From contig NZ_KE650771.1 in assembly GCF_000447295.1 (NCBI RefSeq), forward strand, positions 4,478,282 through 4,542,281: a stretch of 64,000 bases of DNA, given 5' to 3'. Source of the stretch: Fischerella sp. PCC 9431 (GTDB taxonomy: Bacteria > Cyanobacteriota > Cyanobacteriia > Cyanobacteriales > Nostocaceae). Positions 45,372 through 54,457 of the stretch are shown here, piece by piece. The position numbers and the translations under genes were made by a program. The notes beneath the pieces were generated by a model. The model saw nothing but the letters and a program-made list of their open reading frames with translations. It did no database searches and was not told the origin of the DNA. Numbering within the stretch: position 1 is the first letter of the stretch; each line of letters begins with the position of its first letter.

Positions 45372-46401
45372 TACCTAATTCCCCAGCAAACTCACACTCA
45401 TCTCGACTTTTAAACAATGTATTGGGGTAAGGTATTGGTTTTTCCGAAAGCAAAGTTTCTAAATCTGTAGCATTTTTGGAATTTAATTCCAGTGCATTTA
45501 ACCAATCTATAAATTCACTCGTACTCACTTTTTTCCCAAACTCCCCTTTATATTCCTCCATTTTTTGACGAACATCACAAAACCTGCTAACAGATGTCTC
45601 TATGATTTTTTTTGTCCATTTTCTTCTGTTACCAAAACGTGCTGTAACAATTTCTTGTAATTTATCTGGCTTCGGAAACTCTATATAGCAATAAATACAC
45701 CGCCTCAAAAAAGCATCTGATAATTTTCTTTGACCATTACTGGTAATAAAAATAATTGGTTGATAATCTGGATTGACTCTAATTTCTTCTCCAGTTTCTT
45801 TAACAAAAAACCGTTTTTCTTCCAGTTCCAAAAGTAAATCATTCGGTAAATCTGGATCTGCTTTATCTATCTCATCAATTAACACAATCATGCGTTGACC
45901 TTCCTGAGATGCTCGAAATGCTTCACCTATCGCTCCCCATGTGATGTACGCATGATGTTTAATATCACTTAGGCGAGTACGGATTTTTTCGCGTTCCGAG
46001 TTATGCAATACATCTGATGTAGACAGTTGGCTAGTAATTTGCACATCATACAACCGCCAAATAGCATCGTAAATATATAAACCATCTCGTGCTTGATCAC
46101 TAGACTTAATATACCAATCTGCATAAGGCCATTTCTGACCATTCTGTTGATATTTTCGACCAAATTCATAAGCCACTGCACGCGCCAATCGTGTTTTACC
46201 ACACCCCGGTTCTCCTTCTAGCAACAGAGGTCTATTTAACTGAATTGCTAAATTAACAGCCTTAACTAGTTCTGCGCTAGGTACATAACAATAAAGTGGT
46301 TCTTTCGTTTCTGTATCAATTTCCTTTGGCTTCGGTTGATATTTTTCATCCCCAGTATATGTAAGGATGTGAGATTTTTGATTTGTTAAAAGTTCTGCCA
46401 T
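45364..46401 (-). CDS. MoxR-type AAA+ ATPase
   Basis: 345 residues. Walker A LLLEGEPGCGKTRLARA (63-70), Walker B MIVLIDEIDKADPDLPNDLLLELEE, sensor-1 IIFITSNGQRKLSDAFLRRC with the arginine finger. The C-terminal lid has a further helical region. MoxR ATPases remodel protein complexes together with VWA proteins, encoded directly downstream here. Its start overlaps the preceding gene by 16 bases. Together with the TIR and vWA genes it makes a conflict-system-like set. Confidence 0.92.
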   Translation of the reverse strand: MAELLTNQKSHILTYTGDEKYQPKPKEIDTETKEPLYCYVPSAELVKAVNLAIQLNRPLLLEGEPGCGKTRLARAVAYEFGRKYQQNGQKWPYADWYIKSSDQARDGLYIYDAIWRLYDVQITSQLSTSDVLHNSEREKIRTRLSDIKHHAYITWGAIGEAFRASQEGQRMIVLIDEIDKADPDLPNDLLLELEEKRFFVKETGEEIRVNPDYQPIIFITSNGQRKLSDAFLRRCIYCYIEFPKPDKLQEIVTARFGNRRKWTKKIIETSVSRFCDVRQKMEEYKGEFGKKVSTSEFIDWLNALELNSKNATDLETLLSEKPIPYPNTLFKSRDECEFAGELGNE

Positions 46402-47216
46402 TTAGATTTATGTTCCTCCCAAGTAAGTCCACATTTTGTATAAATTTCTTTGAGAAGTGCTTCTGCTTTTCCTCTTTGACTATCTTTCCAAATGCTTTCA
46501 ATTGTGTGTTTAATTGCTTCCTGATTTACTGTTAACTTTTCATCAATTTTACTAAAAGGGCAAGAATGTGAATTTACCCAACTTGCCAGTTCTTTTTTTT
46601 TGAAATTTTTTTGTATACTCAAATCCAGTAAATCAGTACAAACCCAACATTCATCAACTTGTTGTGGAAAATTATATACTTCTCGCCAATCATTTCTATC
46701 TTCTTGATAGTCTACCCACAACATCAACAAATAGCAGTCACTTTGAACTTTATCTCTTAAATCATGCCAAAAAGATTTTAACTGATCTAAAAAATCTTTA
46801 GGCTTTTTGTCTACATCATAAAAAATGAATACAATGTTTCGCTCATATTCTTGAATTTCGTGATAAATCTCCTGGATAATTTTTGTTTTATCTTTACCAT
46901 TACTTTCTTTTTTGACAATTTTTCTGTAAATACTATCTAATAGTTTCTCAAAATTATTATTTTCGCCAACAAAAGTTCTTAATCCAAACTGAAAATAAGA
47001 TGTATCAGGATTTTTTAAAAGACATTTTAACAACCAAACTAGGGGAATAGTAGGAGCAGTTGATGTTTTAATCCGAATACCAACTACATTATTAGATTTT
47101 TTTGTTAAAGATTGAAAAGAATGATATTGTGTCGTGTGGTTTAAATACATCAACCCTTGCTCTAACTCTTGATGCGGAGGTAATTTAAATTTTTTTGCCG
47201 ATTTACGGTTCACCAC
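46386..47216 (-). CDS. Inactive-STAND-like protein (no P-loop), conflict-system component
   Basis: 276 residues. No Gly-rich Walker A motif is present. A hydrophobic strand ending in Asp (NIVFIFYDVDKKPKDFLDQL) resembles Walker B, followed by another strand LLMLWVDYQED, as in the inactive STAND (iSTAND) group described with effector-associated domains. The N-terminus is basic. It lies between the TIR gene and the MoxR gene and overlaps MoxR by 16 bases. The assignment is by order and motif pattern only. Confidence 0.6.
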   Translation of the reverse strand: MVNRKSAKKFKLPPHQELEQGLMYLNHTTQYHSFQSLTKKSNNVVGIRIKTSTAPTIPLVWLLKCLLKNPDTSYFQFGLRTFVGENNNFEKLLDSIYRKIVKKESNGKDKTKIIQEIYHEIQEYERNIVFIFYDVDKKPKDFLDQLKSFWHDLRDKVQSDCYLLMLWVDYQEDRNDWREVYNFPQQVDECWVCTDLLDLSIQKNFKKKELASWVNSHSCPFSKIDEKLTVNQEAIKHTIESIWKDSQRGKAEALLKEIYTKCGLTWEEHKSKWQNF

Positions 47217-47239
47217 TCCCGGCGATTTCTGTAGTGAAC

Positions 47240-47944
47240 CTAATGAGGGTTTAGATCATTTGCTAAATCAGGACGTTCGCTACGAATATTTTCTATAAGT
47301 TTATTTGTTAAATTACGGTTTTTCGCATTTTCTATTAACCTTATGGTACAAGGCTTTAACCCTTTTCCGTTCATTTCATCATCCATATCGTAGCTCAAGG
47401 TGAGATACCAAATGTTTCCAACTTCATCAAGTTTCATTTTGGTACTAATTAATTTAAAAAGTTGATCATTTGTAATTGCTTGATTCAAATTAGGTTCTGA
47501 TGTTGTAGTATTTGGTAATTCTATATTTTGTCTTGTCACACCCTTCACCAAATCATTTAAAAACTGCTCATTAATTTCTTGAGTTTCAAGTTTTAGATAA
47601 TTATGGCCTTGTAAGAATACAAACTCACTGGGAATTTCGTTTACCTCCGGCAGTAAAATAGGAACAAGTATTATTTTTCTATTGACTTTTTCTCTGTATA
47701 AAGCATTTATTTCCTCTTTCTGCCATTGTCCTACCCCGTGTAAACCGAAAAAAATTGCAGCAGATTTTGTTCGGGGAATTGCCTGTTCTATTGCTGTTTG
47801 AAATTCTTCTCCAGGGTCAATATTCCTTCTATCTATCCAAGGTGTTAACTCAAGTTGCTCAAGTCCATCTGCAATTTTGATAATCAGAGGCTTATCTTTG
47901 CTGTTGTGACAGAGAAAAACATCAAAGTCAAATTGCTCATTCAT
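47240..47944 (-). CDS. TIR-domain protein with C-terminal effector-associated domain
   Basis: 234 residues. TIR domain at about 6-140: FDVFLCHNSKDKPLIIKIAD, LTPWIDRRNIDPGEEF, SAAIFFGLHGVGQWQKEEI, where the Glu pair after the Trp is at the expected NADase catalytic position. Residues about 160-232 form a helical domain (KLDEVGNIWYLTLSYDMDDEMNGKG, quoted in part: GNIWYLTLSYDMDD, and LIENIRSERPDL) similar to the EAD1 death-like adaptor domains, which couple effectors to NTPase partners. Likely function: NAD-consuming effector of the cluster; inferred. First gene of the operon. Confidence 0.88.
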   Translation of the reverse strand: MNEQFDFDVFLCHNSKDKPLIIKIADGLEQLELTPWIDRRNIDPGEEFQTAIEQAIPRTKSAAIFFGLHGVGQWQKEEINALYREKVNRKIILVPILLPEVNEIPSEFVFLQGHNYLKLETQEINEQFLNDLVKGVTRQNIELPNTTTSEPNLNQAITNDQLFKLISTKMKLDEVGNIWYLTLSYDMDDEMNGKGLKPCTIRLIENAKNRNLTNKLIENIRSERPDLANDLNPH

Positions 47945-48155
47945 TTATCGAAATTTTCCTACTACTAATGTATTGGTATTTTGTTCTAAATTCTGCCTGA
48001 GCAATTCTAAATCAGCCCGGAATTGTGTTTCTTCTGAACAATTACCATGCTCTTTGGGAGTGAGAGGATGTTTGAAAAGTCCCTAACTATGTATCAATTA
48101 GTTTTAGATCCCTAAATCCCCCTTGAAAAGGGGGACTTTAAGAAGCTTTTCCCCC

Positions 48156-48344
48156 TTTTTTAAGGGCTACGGTGTACACACAAATCCTCTGATCCCCCTA
48201 AATCCCCGCGCTGGCGCGCCGCTACGCTAGAAAAAGGGGGACTTTGATTCCGGTTCCCCCCTCTTTTCAAGGGGGGTTAGGGGGGATCGAAACGCTACTA
48301 GGCAACTTTATAAGACTTGTGTGTACACCGTAGTTTTTTAAGGG
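48156..48344. mobile_element. MITE-like element with 17-bp inverted repeats and 11-bp flanking duplication
   Basis: Perfect inverted repeats CTACGGTGTACACACAA (48167-48183) and TTGTGTGTACACCGTAG (48317-48333) bound a 167-bp non-coding core. An 11-base direct repeat TTTTTTAAGGG flanks it on both sides, consistent with target-site duplication. The core holds internal 'gatcccccta' versus 'taggggggatc' stems. No transposase. Confidence 0.75.
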
Positions 48345-48586
48345 GGGCTAGGGGGGATCAACAAGTGCCTAAAATCACAGCTAACTACTCTTCAAACAAC
48401 CTCTGAGGTGAGGGGGTTTTTGAGCTTCCCATATTTGCAATAGTGGATCGTCTGTAAGACTAATATGCATAATGCCAAGTCTAGGTAGTGTTTATACAAA
48501 GCTACAAATATACATAACAAGATTCCAGATTGATATTAGCAATATTAAGTAAATTGACGATACTAGCTAAAATTAAAGAAAAATAA

Positions 48587-48650
48587 AGCCTGCGATTGAA
48601 ATCGCAGTCTCATAGTTCAAGTCCGCTTAAGCAGACTAGTTTAAGTCTTA
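48587..48650. repeat. Hairpin repeat pair (ctgcgattgaaatcgcag / gtccgcttaagcagac)
   Basis: Two short palindromic hairpins in tandem, a common interspersed element in filamentous cyanobacteria, about 80 bases upstream of pepP. Confidence 0.65.
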
Positions 48651-48729
48651 TCACCAAGCGTATTGACCTTTATTCCAAATATTTTTTGATCAAATATTTA
48701 GAATCCCTTATCCTCATTTTTACTTCGCC

Positions 48730-50112
48730 ATGTCCATCGATCACACCTGCAATTCCCTAATTGAAACGCTACGCCAACGCAGACAAAAACTAGCTACTCG
48801 AATTGATTTTCCCGTAATTCTCTGGTCAGGAACTAGTATTCCTCGCAATTATCCAGCCAATGTCTTTCCTTTCCGGGCTAGCAGTCATTTCCTTTACTTT
48901 GCAGGATTACCACTTGTGAATGCGGCGATTCGTCTCGAAGCAGGTAAGCTGGAACTATTCATAGATGATCCCGCACCTGGTAGCGCCTTATGGCATGGTG
49001 AAATGCCCAATCGAGAAGATATCGCCACTCAAATCGGGGCAGATGCTGCCTATCCTATGACAGAATTAGAGTCCTATTTAGAAGGAGTAGCGACAATTCC
49101 TGTCCAAGATCCAGCCACTTGGACACAACAGTCACAGCTGTTGAATAGATGGATTTTACCACGACATCAGTTGCAAGGTATTGATTTAGAGTTAGCCCAA
49201 GCGATTATCGAGTTACGTCTGACGCACGATCAACAAGCCCTTGCCGAATTGCGAACAGCTGCTGCTGTCACCGTTGAGGCACATAAAGCAGGTATGACAG
49301 CAACACCCAGCGCCAAGATCGAAGCAGAAATACGCGCAGCAATGGAAAAAGTCATTATTGCCCAAAATATGACTACTGCTTACCACAGTATTGTGACTGT
49401 TCACGGTGAAGTTTTGCATAACGAGCAGTATCACCACTGCCTACAACCGGGTGATTTATTACTGGCTGATGTCGGGGCTGAAACAGAAATGGGTTGGGCA
49501 AGTGATGTTACCCGTACTTGGCCTGTGAGTGGAAAATTTTCATCTACCCAAAGGGATATATATGATGTAGTATTGGCAGCTCATGATGCTTGTATTGCCG
49601 AGGTGCGTCCTGGTGTAGAGTACCGAGATCTGCATCTTTTAGCATGTACTGTAATTGCTCAGGGTTTGGTGGATTTAGGCATTTTGCAAGGAGATGCCGA
49701 AAATCTGGTAGAGAGGAATGCTCATTCCTTGTTTTTTCCTCACGGTATTGGTCATTTGCTGGGTTTGGATGTCCATGATATGGAAGATTTGGGAGATTTA
49801 GCCGGATATGAACCGGGACGAGAAAGGAGCGATCGCTTTGGTTTAAGTTATCTCCGTTTAAATCGTCCTTTGCAATCAGGTATGCTAGTAACAATTGAAC
49901 CTGGTTTTTATCAAGTCCCAGCGATTATCAATAATCAAGAAGTACGTTCTACATATCAATACACAGTCAATTGGGAGCGCTTATCTCAGTTTACTGATGT
50001 ACGTGGTATTCGTATTGAAGATGATGTATTAGTTACAGAAAATGGTAGGGAAGTACTAACAGAGGCTTTGCCAACTGATGCTAATGCAGTAGAAGAATTA
50101 GTGTGTAGTTAA
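48730..50112 (+). CDS. pepP: Aminopeptidase P family protein (Xaa-Pro aminopeptidase)
   Basis: 460 residues. The N-terminal creatinase-like domain (about 1-170) is followed by the pita-bread metallopeptidase domain. Metal ligands are all visible: LLADVGAETEMGWASDVTRT (two Asp), FFPHGIGHLLGLDVHDMED (His), LVTIEPGFYQVP (Glu) and RGIRIEDDVLV (Glu). It removes N-terminal residues before proline. Monocistronic, intact and of normal length. Confidence 0.93.
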   Translation: MSIDHTCNSLIETLRQRRQKLATRIDFPVILWSGTSIPRNYPANVFPFRASSHFLYFAGLPLVNAAIRLEAGKLELFIDDPAPGSALWHGEMPNREDIATQIGADAAYPMTELESYLEGVATIPVQDPATWTQQSQLLNRWILPRHQLQGIDLELAQAIIELRLTHDQQALAELRTAAAVTVEAHKAGMTATPSAKIEAEIRAAMEKVIIAQNMTTAYHSIVTVHGEVLHNEQYHHCLQPGDLLLADVGAETEMGWASDVTRTWPVSGKFSSTQRDIYDVVLAAHDACIAEVRPGVEYRDLHLLACTVIAQGLVDLGILQGDAENLVERNAHSLFFPHGIGHLLGLDVHDMEDLGDLAGYEPGRERSDRFGLSYLRLNRPLQSGMLVTIEPGFYQVPAIINNQEVRSTYQYTVNWERLSQFTDVRGIRIEDDVLVTENGREVLTEALPTDANAVEELVCS

Positions 50113-50172
50113 TGGTTTGTAGTAAGCACTTTAGTGCTTGAATATTTGAGAGCTAGAGCCACTTACCAACCA

Positions 50173-50814
50173 CTAACCATCTTTCTGAACTTGACTTCTC
50201 ACCCAGTTACGAAACTCCATGATCAAATCCAAATAATCTTTCTGTCCTACCTGTTCTAAAAAACGAGATATTTCCTGAATTGGCAAATTTGGAAATGCCA
50301 AACTTTCTTCAACCACTACATATTTTTGATTTTGTAAAATATTGATACTAAAATCATTACCATCATATCGCCAAACTTCTAGTACACCCATACTGGCATA
50401 GATTTGCAAACGCTCTTGGGAACCACTAGTAATATCAATCTCCACTACTAAATCTGGTGGTGGATCTTGCTGCAAGTCAATTCTATTTTTACCTTTAACA
50501 GCGTTGAGATTGAGAATGTAAAAACTTTCGTCTGGTTCAGCACCAGTCAAATTAGGTCGTTTAAAAGTTGTCGAACCAAGAGGTTCTATTCTCACTGCTA
50601 ATTCTTCAGCCAGAGTTTCAACAAATCTACCGATAATTTTTTTATAACGCTCATGCTCAGGCGAGGGAACCATAATTTCAAGGTTGCCATAATTATAGGT
50701 AAGTCGTAGGCGACGACTAGCACTAAGTTCAGTTAATAGTGCTTCGTATGTTTGCCAACTGATACCTGACAAATGGATAATTTCTTCTGGCCGGATCAGG
50801 GTATTGCTAGTCAT
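50173..50814 (-). CDS. Uma2 family (DUF820) putative endonuclease
   Basis: 213 residues. PD-(D/E)XK-like core: EIMVPSPEHERYKKIIGRFVE, LTGAEPDESFYI, PPPDLVVEIDITSGSQERLQIYASMGVLEVWRYDG. This is the common form of Uma2. It is a second, divergent member in this window (the other is at 8794-9513). Role unknown. Downstream of, and in the same orientation as, the pentapeptide-repeat gene with a 23-base gap. Confidence 0.88.
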   Translation of the reverse strand: MTSNTLIRPEEIIHLSGISWQTYEALLTELSASRRLRLTYNYGNLEIMVPSPEHERYKKIIGRFVETLAEELAVRIEPLGSTTFKRPNLTGAEPDESFYILNLNAVKGKNRIDLQQDPPPDLVVEIDITSGSQERLQIYASMGVLEVWRYDGNDFSINILQNQKYVVVEESLAFPNLPIQEISRFLEQVGQKDYLDLIMEFRNWVRSQVQKDG

Positions 50815-50837
50815 GTTATTATGATTAACCTCGCCTT

Positions 50838-52145
50838 TTATTCGTCCTCAAATATTGCTCCTCTTAGTTTTAACTCTAGCCTCATTTCCACAGAAAGCCC
50901 CTGATTATAGCCAAACAGAGCATGAGCAACTTTTGCTCCTGTGAATTTCACATTACTCAAATCAGTATTTCTCAAGTCAGCACCTTGAAGATTTGCATCC
51001 TCGAAATCAGCATTTCTTAAATCTGTGCGCTTATTTTTAAGATTTAAGATTTCCCAAACTAAACGCCATTTATAATCTAATTTTGTTGCTTGGTTGATTT
51101 TGACAGATTTTAAGTTTACACCTCTCAAATTAGCACCTTCTAAATTAGCACCTTCTAAATTAGCACCTTCTAAATTAGCGCCTTCTAGGTTGGCATTATC
51201 TAATCTAGCACCCATTAGTTGTGTACTATTTAGATTGGCATTTTTCAAGTTGGCGTTTCTCATTTTGGCACTACTCAATTGAGCATTTTTGAGAACAGCA
51301 CAGCTAAGATTGGCGTCATTCAATTTTGCGCTGTTCATATAAGCATTACTCAAATTTGTATCTACTAGTTGAGCATGATTCAGATTGCCATTCCACAGGT
51401 ATACACCACTGAGATTAGCATTAGTCAGATTTGCATTTATGAACCGAGCATCACTCAGATTCGCACCACTGAGATTTACGCCTACTAATTGAGCATTGTT
51501 CAAGTTGGCGGCGCTAAGATTAGCATGTTGCAGATTCGCATTGCTCAGATCAGCATCTATGAGTTTAACGCTACTGAGATTGGCACTTACTAATTGAGCG
51601 ATCGCTAGCTTTGTACCGCAAAGGTCAGCATCACTGAGGTTAGCCTCACTGAGGTTAGCACCACTGAGGTTAGCACCACTAAGGTTGGCACCATTTAGAT
51701 AAACGTTGCCAAAATTAACCCCCACTAATTCCGCATTGCTTAAATTAGCAAGAATTAAGCTTATGTTTGAGTCTTGATTTATCATTTCCTTATTTAAAAA
51801 AAAATTCAGTGTATTCTTGTTCACATCTAATTCTTGATTTTGGTTATTTTTTGCACCATTTACACTGGCGTTTTCTAAGGAATAATCGAAGGGTAAATTA
51901 TAATTAGAAGAAGATTGGTATATTTGCTGAGAGCTTTTTTTAAGCAATTTTTGTTGATTCCAAATCATAAATAAGATAGCTACCAAAACACTTAAAATAA
52001 TTATAAAAAATGACGGTTGACCATTTGTGAGCAGCAGCATAACGATCAAACCTAAGCCAACCAGAGCTATTTGCTTGACTAACGAAATTAGTTTTACTGT
52101 AGCTTCACCATTATGATTATTCTTTTTACGGTTAGCTATAGTCAT
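50838..52145 (-). CDS. Pentapeptide-repeat protein with N-terminal membrane segments
   Basis: 435 residues. Two membrane helices lie at about 15-60 (IALVGLGLIVMLLLT and FFIIILSVLVAILFMIW). From about 120 to 420 there are around 50 A(D/N)LXX pentapeptides (NLSGANLSGANLSEANLSDA and similar) that form a right-handed quadrilateral beta-helix. A run of identical NLEGA repeats near 330-350 is encoded by 15-base exact DNA copies at 51130-51190. Function unknown; such proteins often mimic DNA or act as membrane-associated scaffolds. Confidence 0.92.
   Translation of the reverse strand: MTIANRKKNNHNGEATVKLISLVKQIALVGLGLIVMLLLTNGQPSFFIIILSVLVAILFMIWNQQKLLKKSSQQIYQSSSNYNLPFDYSLENASVNGAKNNQNQELDVNKNTLNFFLNKEMINQDSNISLILANLSNAELVGVNFGNVYLNGANLSGANLSGANLSEANLSDADLCGTKLAIAQLVSANLSSVKLIDADLSNANLQHANLSAANLNNAQLVGVNLSGANLSDARFINANLTNANLSGVYLWNGNLNHAQLVDTNLSNAYMNSAKLNDANLSCAVLKNAQLSSAKMRNANLKNANLNSTQLMGARLDNANLEGANLEGANLEGANLEGANLRGVNLKSVKINQATKLDYKWRLVWEILNLKNKRTDLRNADFEDANLQGADLRNTDLSNVKFTGAKVAHALFGYNQGLSVEMRLELKLRGAIFEDE
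51130..51190. repeat. 15-bp tandem repeats within the pentapeptide gene
   Basis: Four near-identical copies of GCACCTTCTAAATTA, coding for NLEGA repeats; their identity at DNA level suggests recent expansion. Confidence 0.85.
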
Positions 52146-52993
52146 GCCTTAATACTCCATTGCTTTACTAAAAAACAACTCAAATCAACCTCAAAGGTAA
52201 CTATGAGTGAAAAAACAAGTATTTCTTGTACGGGAACAAGTCAAACCCTACTAAACTTAAGCTAGTATATATTTACTAGTATTTTTTATAGTATAAAAAA
52301 TAAAGACTCTGTGTCCCAACTAAATATTAAGAGTAGAAAATTGTTTGGTAGAATTTATTGCTTAATTCAAAATTATGCATGATAAGCCTCTTGGCTCGGC
52401 ACAAAACAAATTAATAATAAATTGGTAGGTGCTTATCCATAATAGCTAGTAGTCATTATTACCACTTTTTTCGTAAAACTGCCAGATGTGAACAAGGTAA
52501 ATTTTATTTTTTATCTTTGTATCTATAGCAATTCCGTAATGTTATTTAGCTTGCTTAGTCTAATTTTTACTTAAATCAAGATATTGTAAATTTTTTATTA
52601 ATTAGTCATCTAGCTTAAGATTGAATTTGCAATATAGCTGGATAGTAAATTAGTAATTTAATGAAAAGCTTATTGTCTAAGCATGTTGACTTTTGAATCA
52701 CGTGTAGCAGTACTATATTTGTCCGCCAAGTCAACTTTGCTGGGTTCGTAGAGTGCTTAAGCGCTCATAAAGGAATTCATCTGTAACTCCCTAATGTAAC
52801 TCTGAGAGCAAAACTACTAAGCTGGTAAATAGATAGTAACTTCAACCTTTACCAGAATTTCTGGTCTCGTAATTTAGAATTGGCTGGAGTCTGTCTTGGG
52901 CAAAAGCCGCTAAAATCCTTTGAAGCCCCTTAATGCTTAGTGTGTATAGAGATATTATCACTAGCTAACTACTTGTAAACAAATTAAGTCACT
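52146..52993. other. Long intergenic region between the pentapeptide-repeat gene and ffh
   Basis: About 850 bases, AT-rich, with no gene or structured RNA I can support. It includes the divergent promoter regions; the 'gccaagtcaactttgctggg' stretch does not match the SRP RNA core. Confidence 0.45.
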
Positions 52994-54457
52994 ATGTTTG
53001 ATGCACTTGCTGACCGTTTAGAAGCTGCTTGGAAAAAACTGCGGGGACAGGACAAAATTTCCCAATCTAATATTCAGGATGCTTTACGGGAAGTCCGCCG
53101 CGCCTTGTTGGAGGCAGATGTTAATCTCCAGGTAGTTAAAGAGTTTATTAGCGAAGTCGAAACGAAGGCGCAGGGAGCCGAGGTTCTGAATGGGGTGCGT
53201 CCTGACCAACAGTTCATCAAAATCGTTCACGATGAATTGGTTCAGGTAATGGGGGAAACAAATGTACCCCTAGAACAAGCACAAAATCAACCCACCATAG
53301 TTTTAATGGCTGGGTTGCAGGGAACTGGTAAAACCACTGCTAGCGCTAAACTGGCTTTACACCTCCGTAAAATTGACCGTACTTGTTTGATGGTCGCAAC
53401 AGACGTATATCGTCCTGCTGCGATCGAGCAATTGGTAACGCTGGGTAAACAAATTGATGTACCAGTGTTTGAAATGGGAAGTGATGCTGATCCCGTGGAA
53501 ATTGCTCGCTTAGGTGTAGAACAGGGCAGAGCAGAAAACATTGATAATGTAATTATTGATACTGCTGGACGCCTGCAAATAGACGCAGATATGATGGCGG
53601 AATTAGCCCAGATCAAAGAGGTGGTCCAACCCCACGAAACCCTCTTGGTTGTGGACGCCATGACTGGTCAAGAAGCGGCTAATCTGACTCGCACTTTTCA
53701 CGAACAAATTGGTATTACTGGTGCAATTCTTACCAAGCTGGATGGTGATAGCCGGGGAGGAGCAGCTTTATCAGTACGACGCATCTCAGGAGCGCCAATT
53801 AAGTTTGTTGGTGTCGGCGAGAAAGTCGAAGCCCTGCAACCATTTTATCCCGATCGCATGGCTTCGCGAATTCTCGGTATGGGTGATGTTCTGACTTTGG
53901 TGGAAAAAGCCCAAGAAGAATTTGACTTAGCTGATGCCGAAAAAATGCAAGAGAAAATCATGTCGGCTAAGTTCGACTTTACCGATTTTCTCAAGCAACT
54001 ACGCTTGCTGAAAAACATGGGTTCCTTGGGCGGCATCCTGAAATTAATTCCGGGGATGAACAAACTGAGCAATGATCAGCTTCAACAAGGCGAAACCCAG
54101 CTCAAGCGCTGTGAAGCAATGATCAATTCCATGACCCAAGAAGAACGGAAAAATCCAGATTTATTATCTAGTTCACCCAGTCGGCGACGGCGAATTGCCG
54201 GTGGAAGTGGTTACAAAGAAGCGGATGTCAGTAAGCTAGTAAGTGACTTCCAAAAAATGCGTTCCCTCATGCAGCAAATGGGTCAAGGTAGCTTTCCTGG
54301 TATGCCGGGCATGTTTGGCGGCGGTAGCGGTATGGGCAATCCTCTAGCTGCTGGTGGTAATCGTCCTGCTCCTGGATGGCGGGGTTATAGTGGCGGTGCT
54401 GGTACGAAAAAGAAGCCCAAAAAAGATAAAAAAAAGAAAGGGTTTGGTAATTTATAG
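52994..54457 (+). CDS. ffh: Signal recognition particle protein Ffh (SRP54)
   Basis: 487 residues. N domain (1-90) then G domain with MAGLQGTGKTTASAKLA, DVYRPAAIEQL, DTAGRLQID and TKLDGDSRGGAALSVR, then a Met-rich M domain (about 330-440, SSSPSRRRRIAGGSG, MRSLMQQMGQG). It binds SRP RNA and signal sequences to target membrane proteins. The end is a Gly-rich then Lys-rich tail (KKKPKKDKKKKGF). It precedes rpsP in the same orientation, a common cyanobacterial order. Confidence 0.96.
   Translation: MFDALADRLEAAWKKLRGQDKISQSNIQDALREVRRALLEADVNLQVVKEFISEVETKAQGAEVLNGVRPDQQFIKIVHDELVQVMGETNVPLEQAQNQPTIVLMAGLQGTGKTTASAKLALHLRKIDRTCLMVATDVYRPAAIEQLVTLGKQIDVPVFEMGSDADPVEIARLGVEQGRAENIDNVIIDTAGRLQIDADMMAELAQIKEVVQPHETLLVVDAMTGQEAANLTRTFHEQIGITGAILTKLDGDSRGGAALSVRRISGAPIKFVGVGEKVEALQPFYPDRMASRILGMGDVLTLVEKAQEEFDLADAEKMQEKIMSAKFDFTDFLKQLRLLKNMGSLGGILKLIPGMNKLSNDQLQQGETQLKRCEAMINSMTQEERKNPDLLSSSPSRRRRIAGGSGYKEADVSKLVSDFQKMRSLMQQMGQGSFPGMPGMFGGGSGMGNPLAAGGNRPAPGWRGYSGGAGTKKKPKKDKKKKGFGNL

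Larger units (their letters stand above)
47945..48729. other. Intergenic region upstream of the TIR gene with repeat elements
   Basis: No gene. Contains 'cccccttgaaaagggggactt' repeats, a MITE-like element (48156-48344) and two hairpins (48587-48650). The left part should hold the promoter of the island operon. Confidence 0.5.

Noticed and set aside
47945-48729. CRISPR array near the conflict island
   Set aside because: The repeats present are inverted hairpins and MITE ends, not regularly spaced direct repeats with unique spacers.
52700-52990. Possible SRP RNA (ffs) next to ffh
   Set aside because: The conserved GGAA/GNAR tetraloop core and flanking stems were not found.
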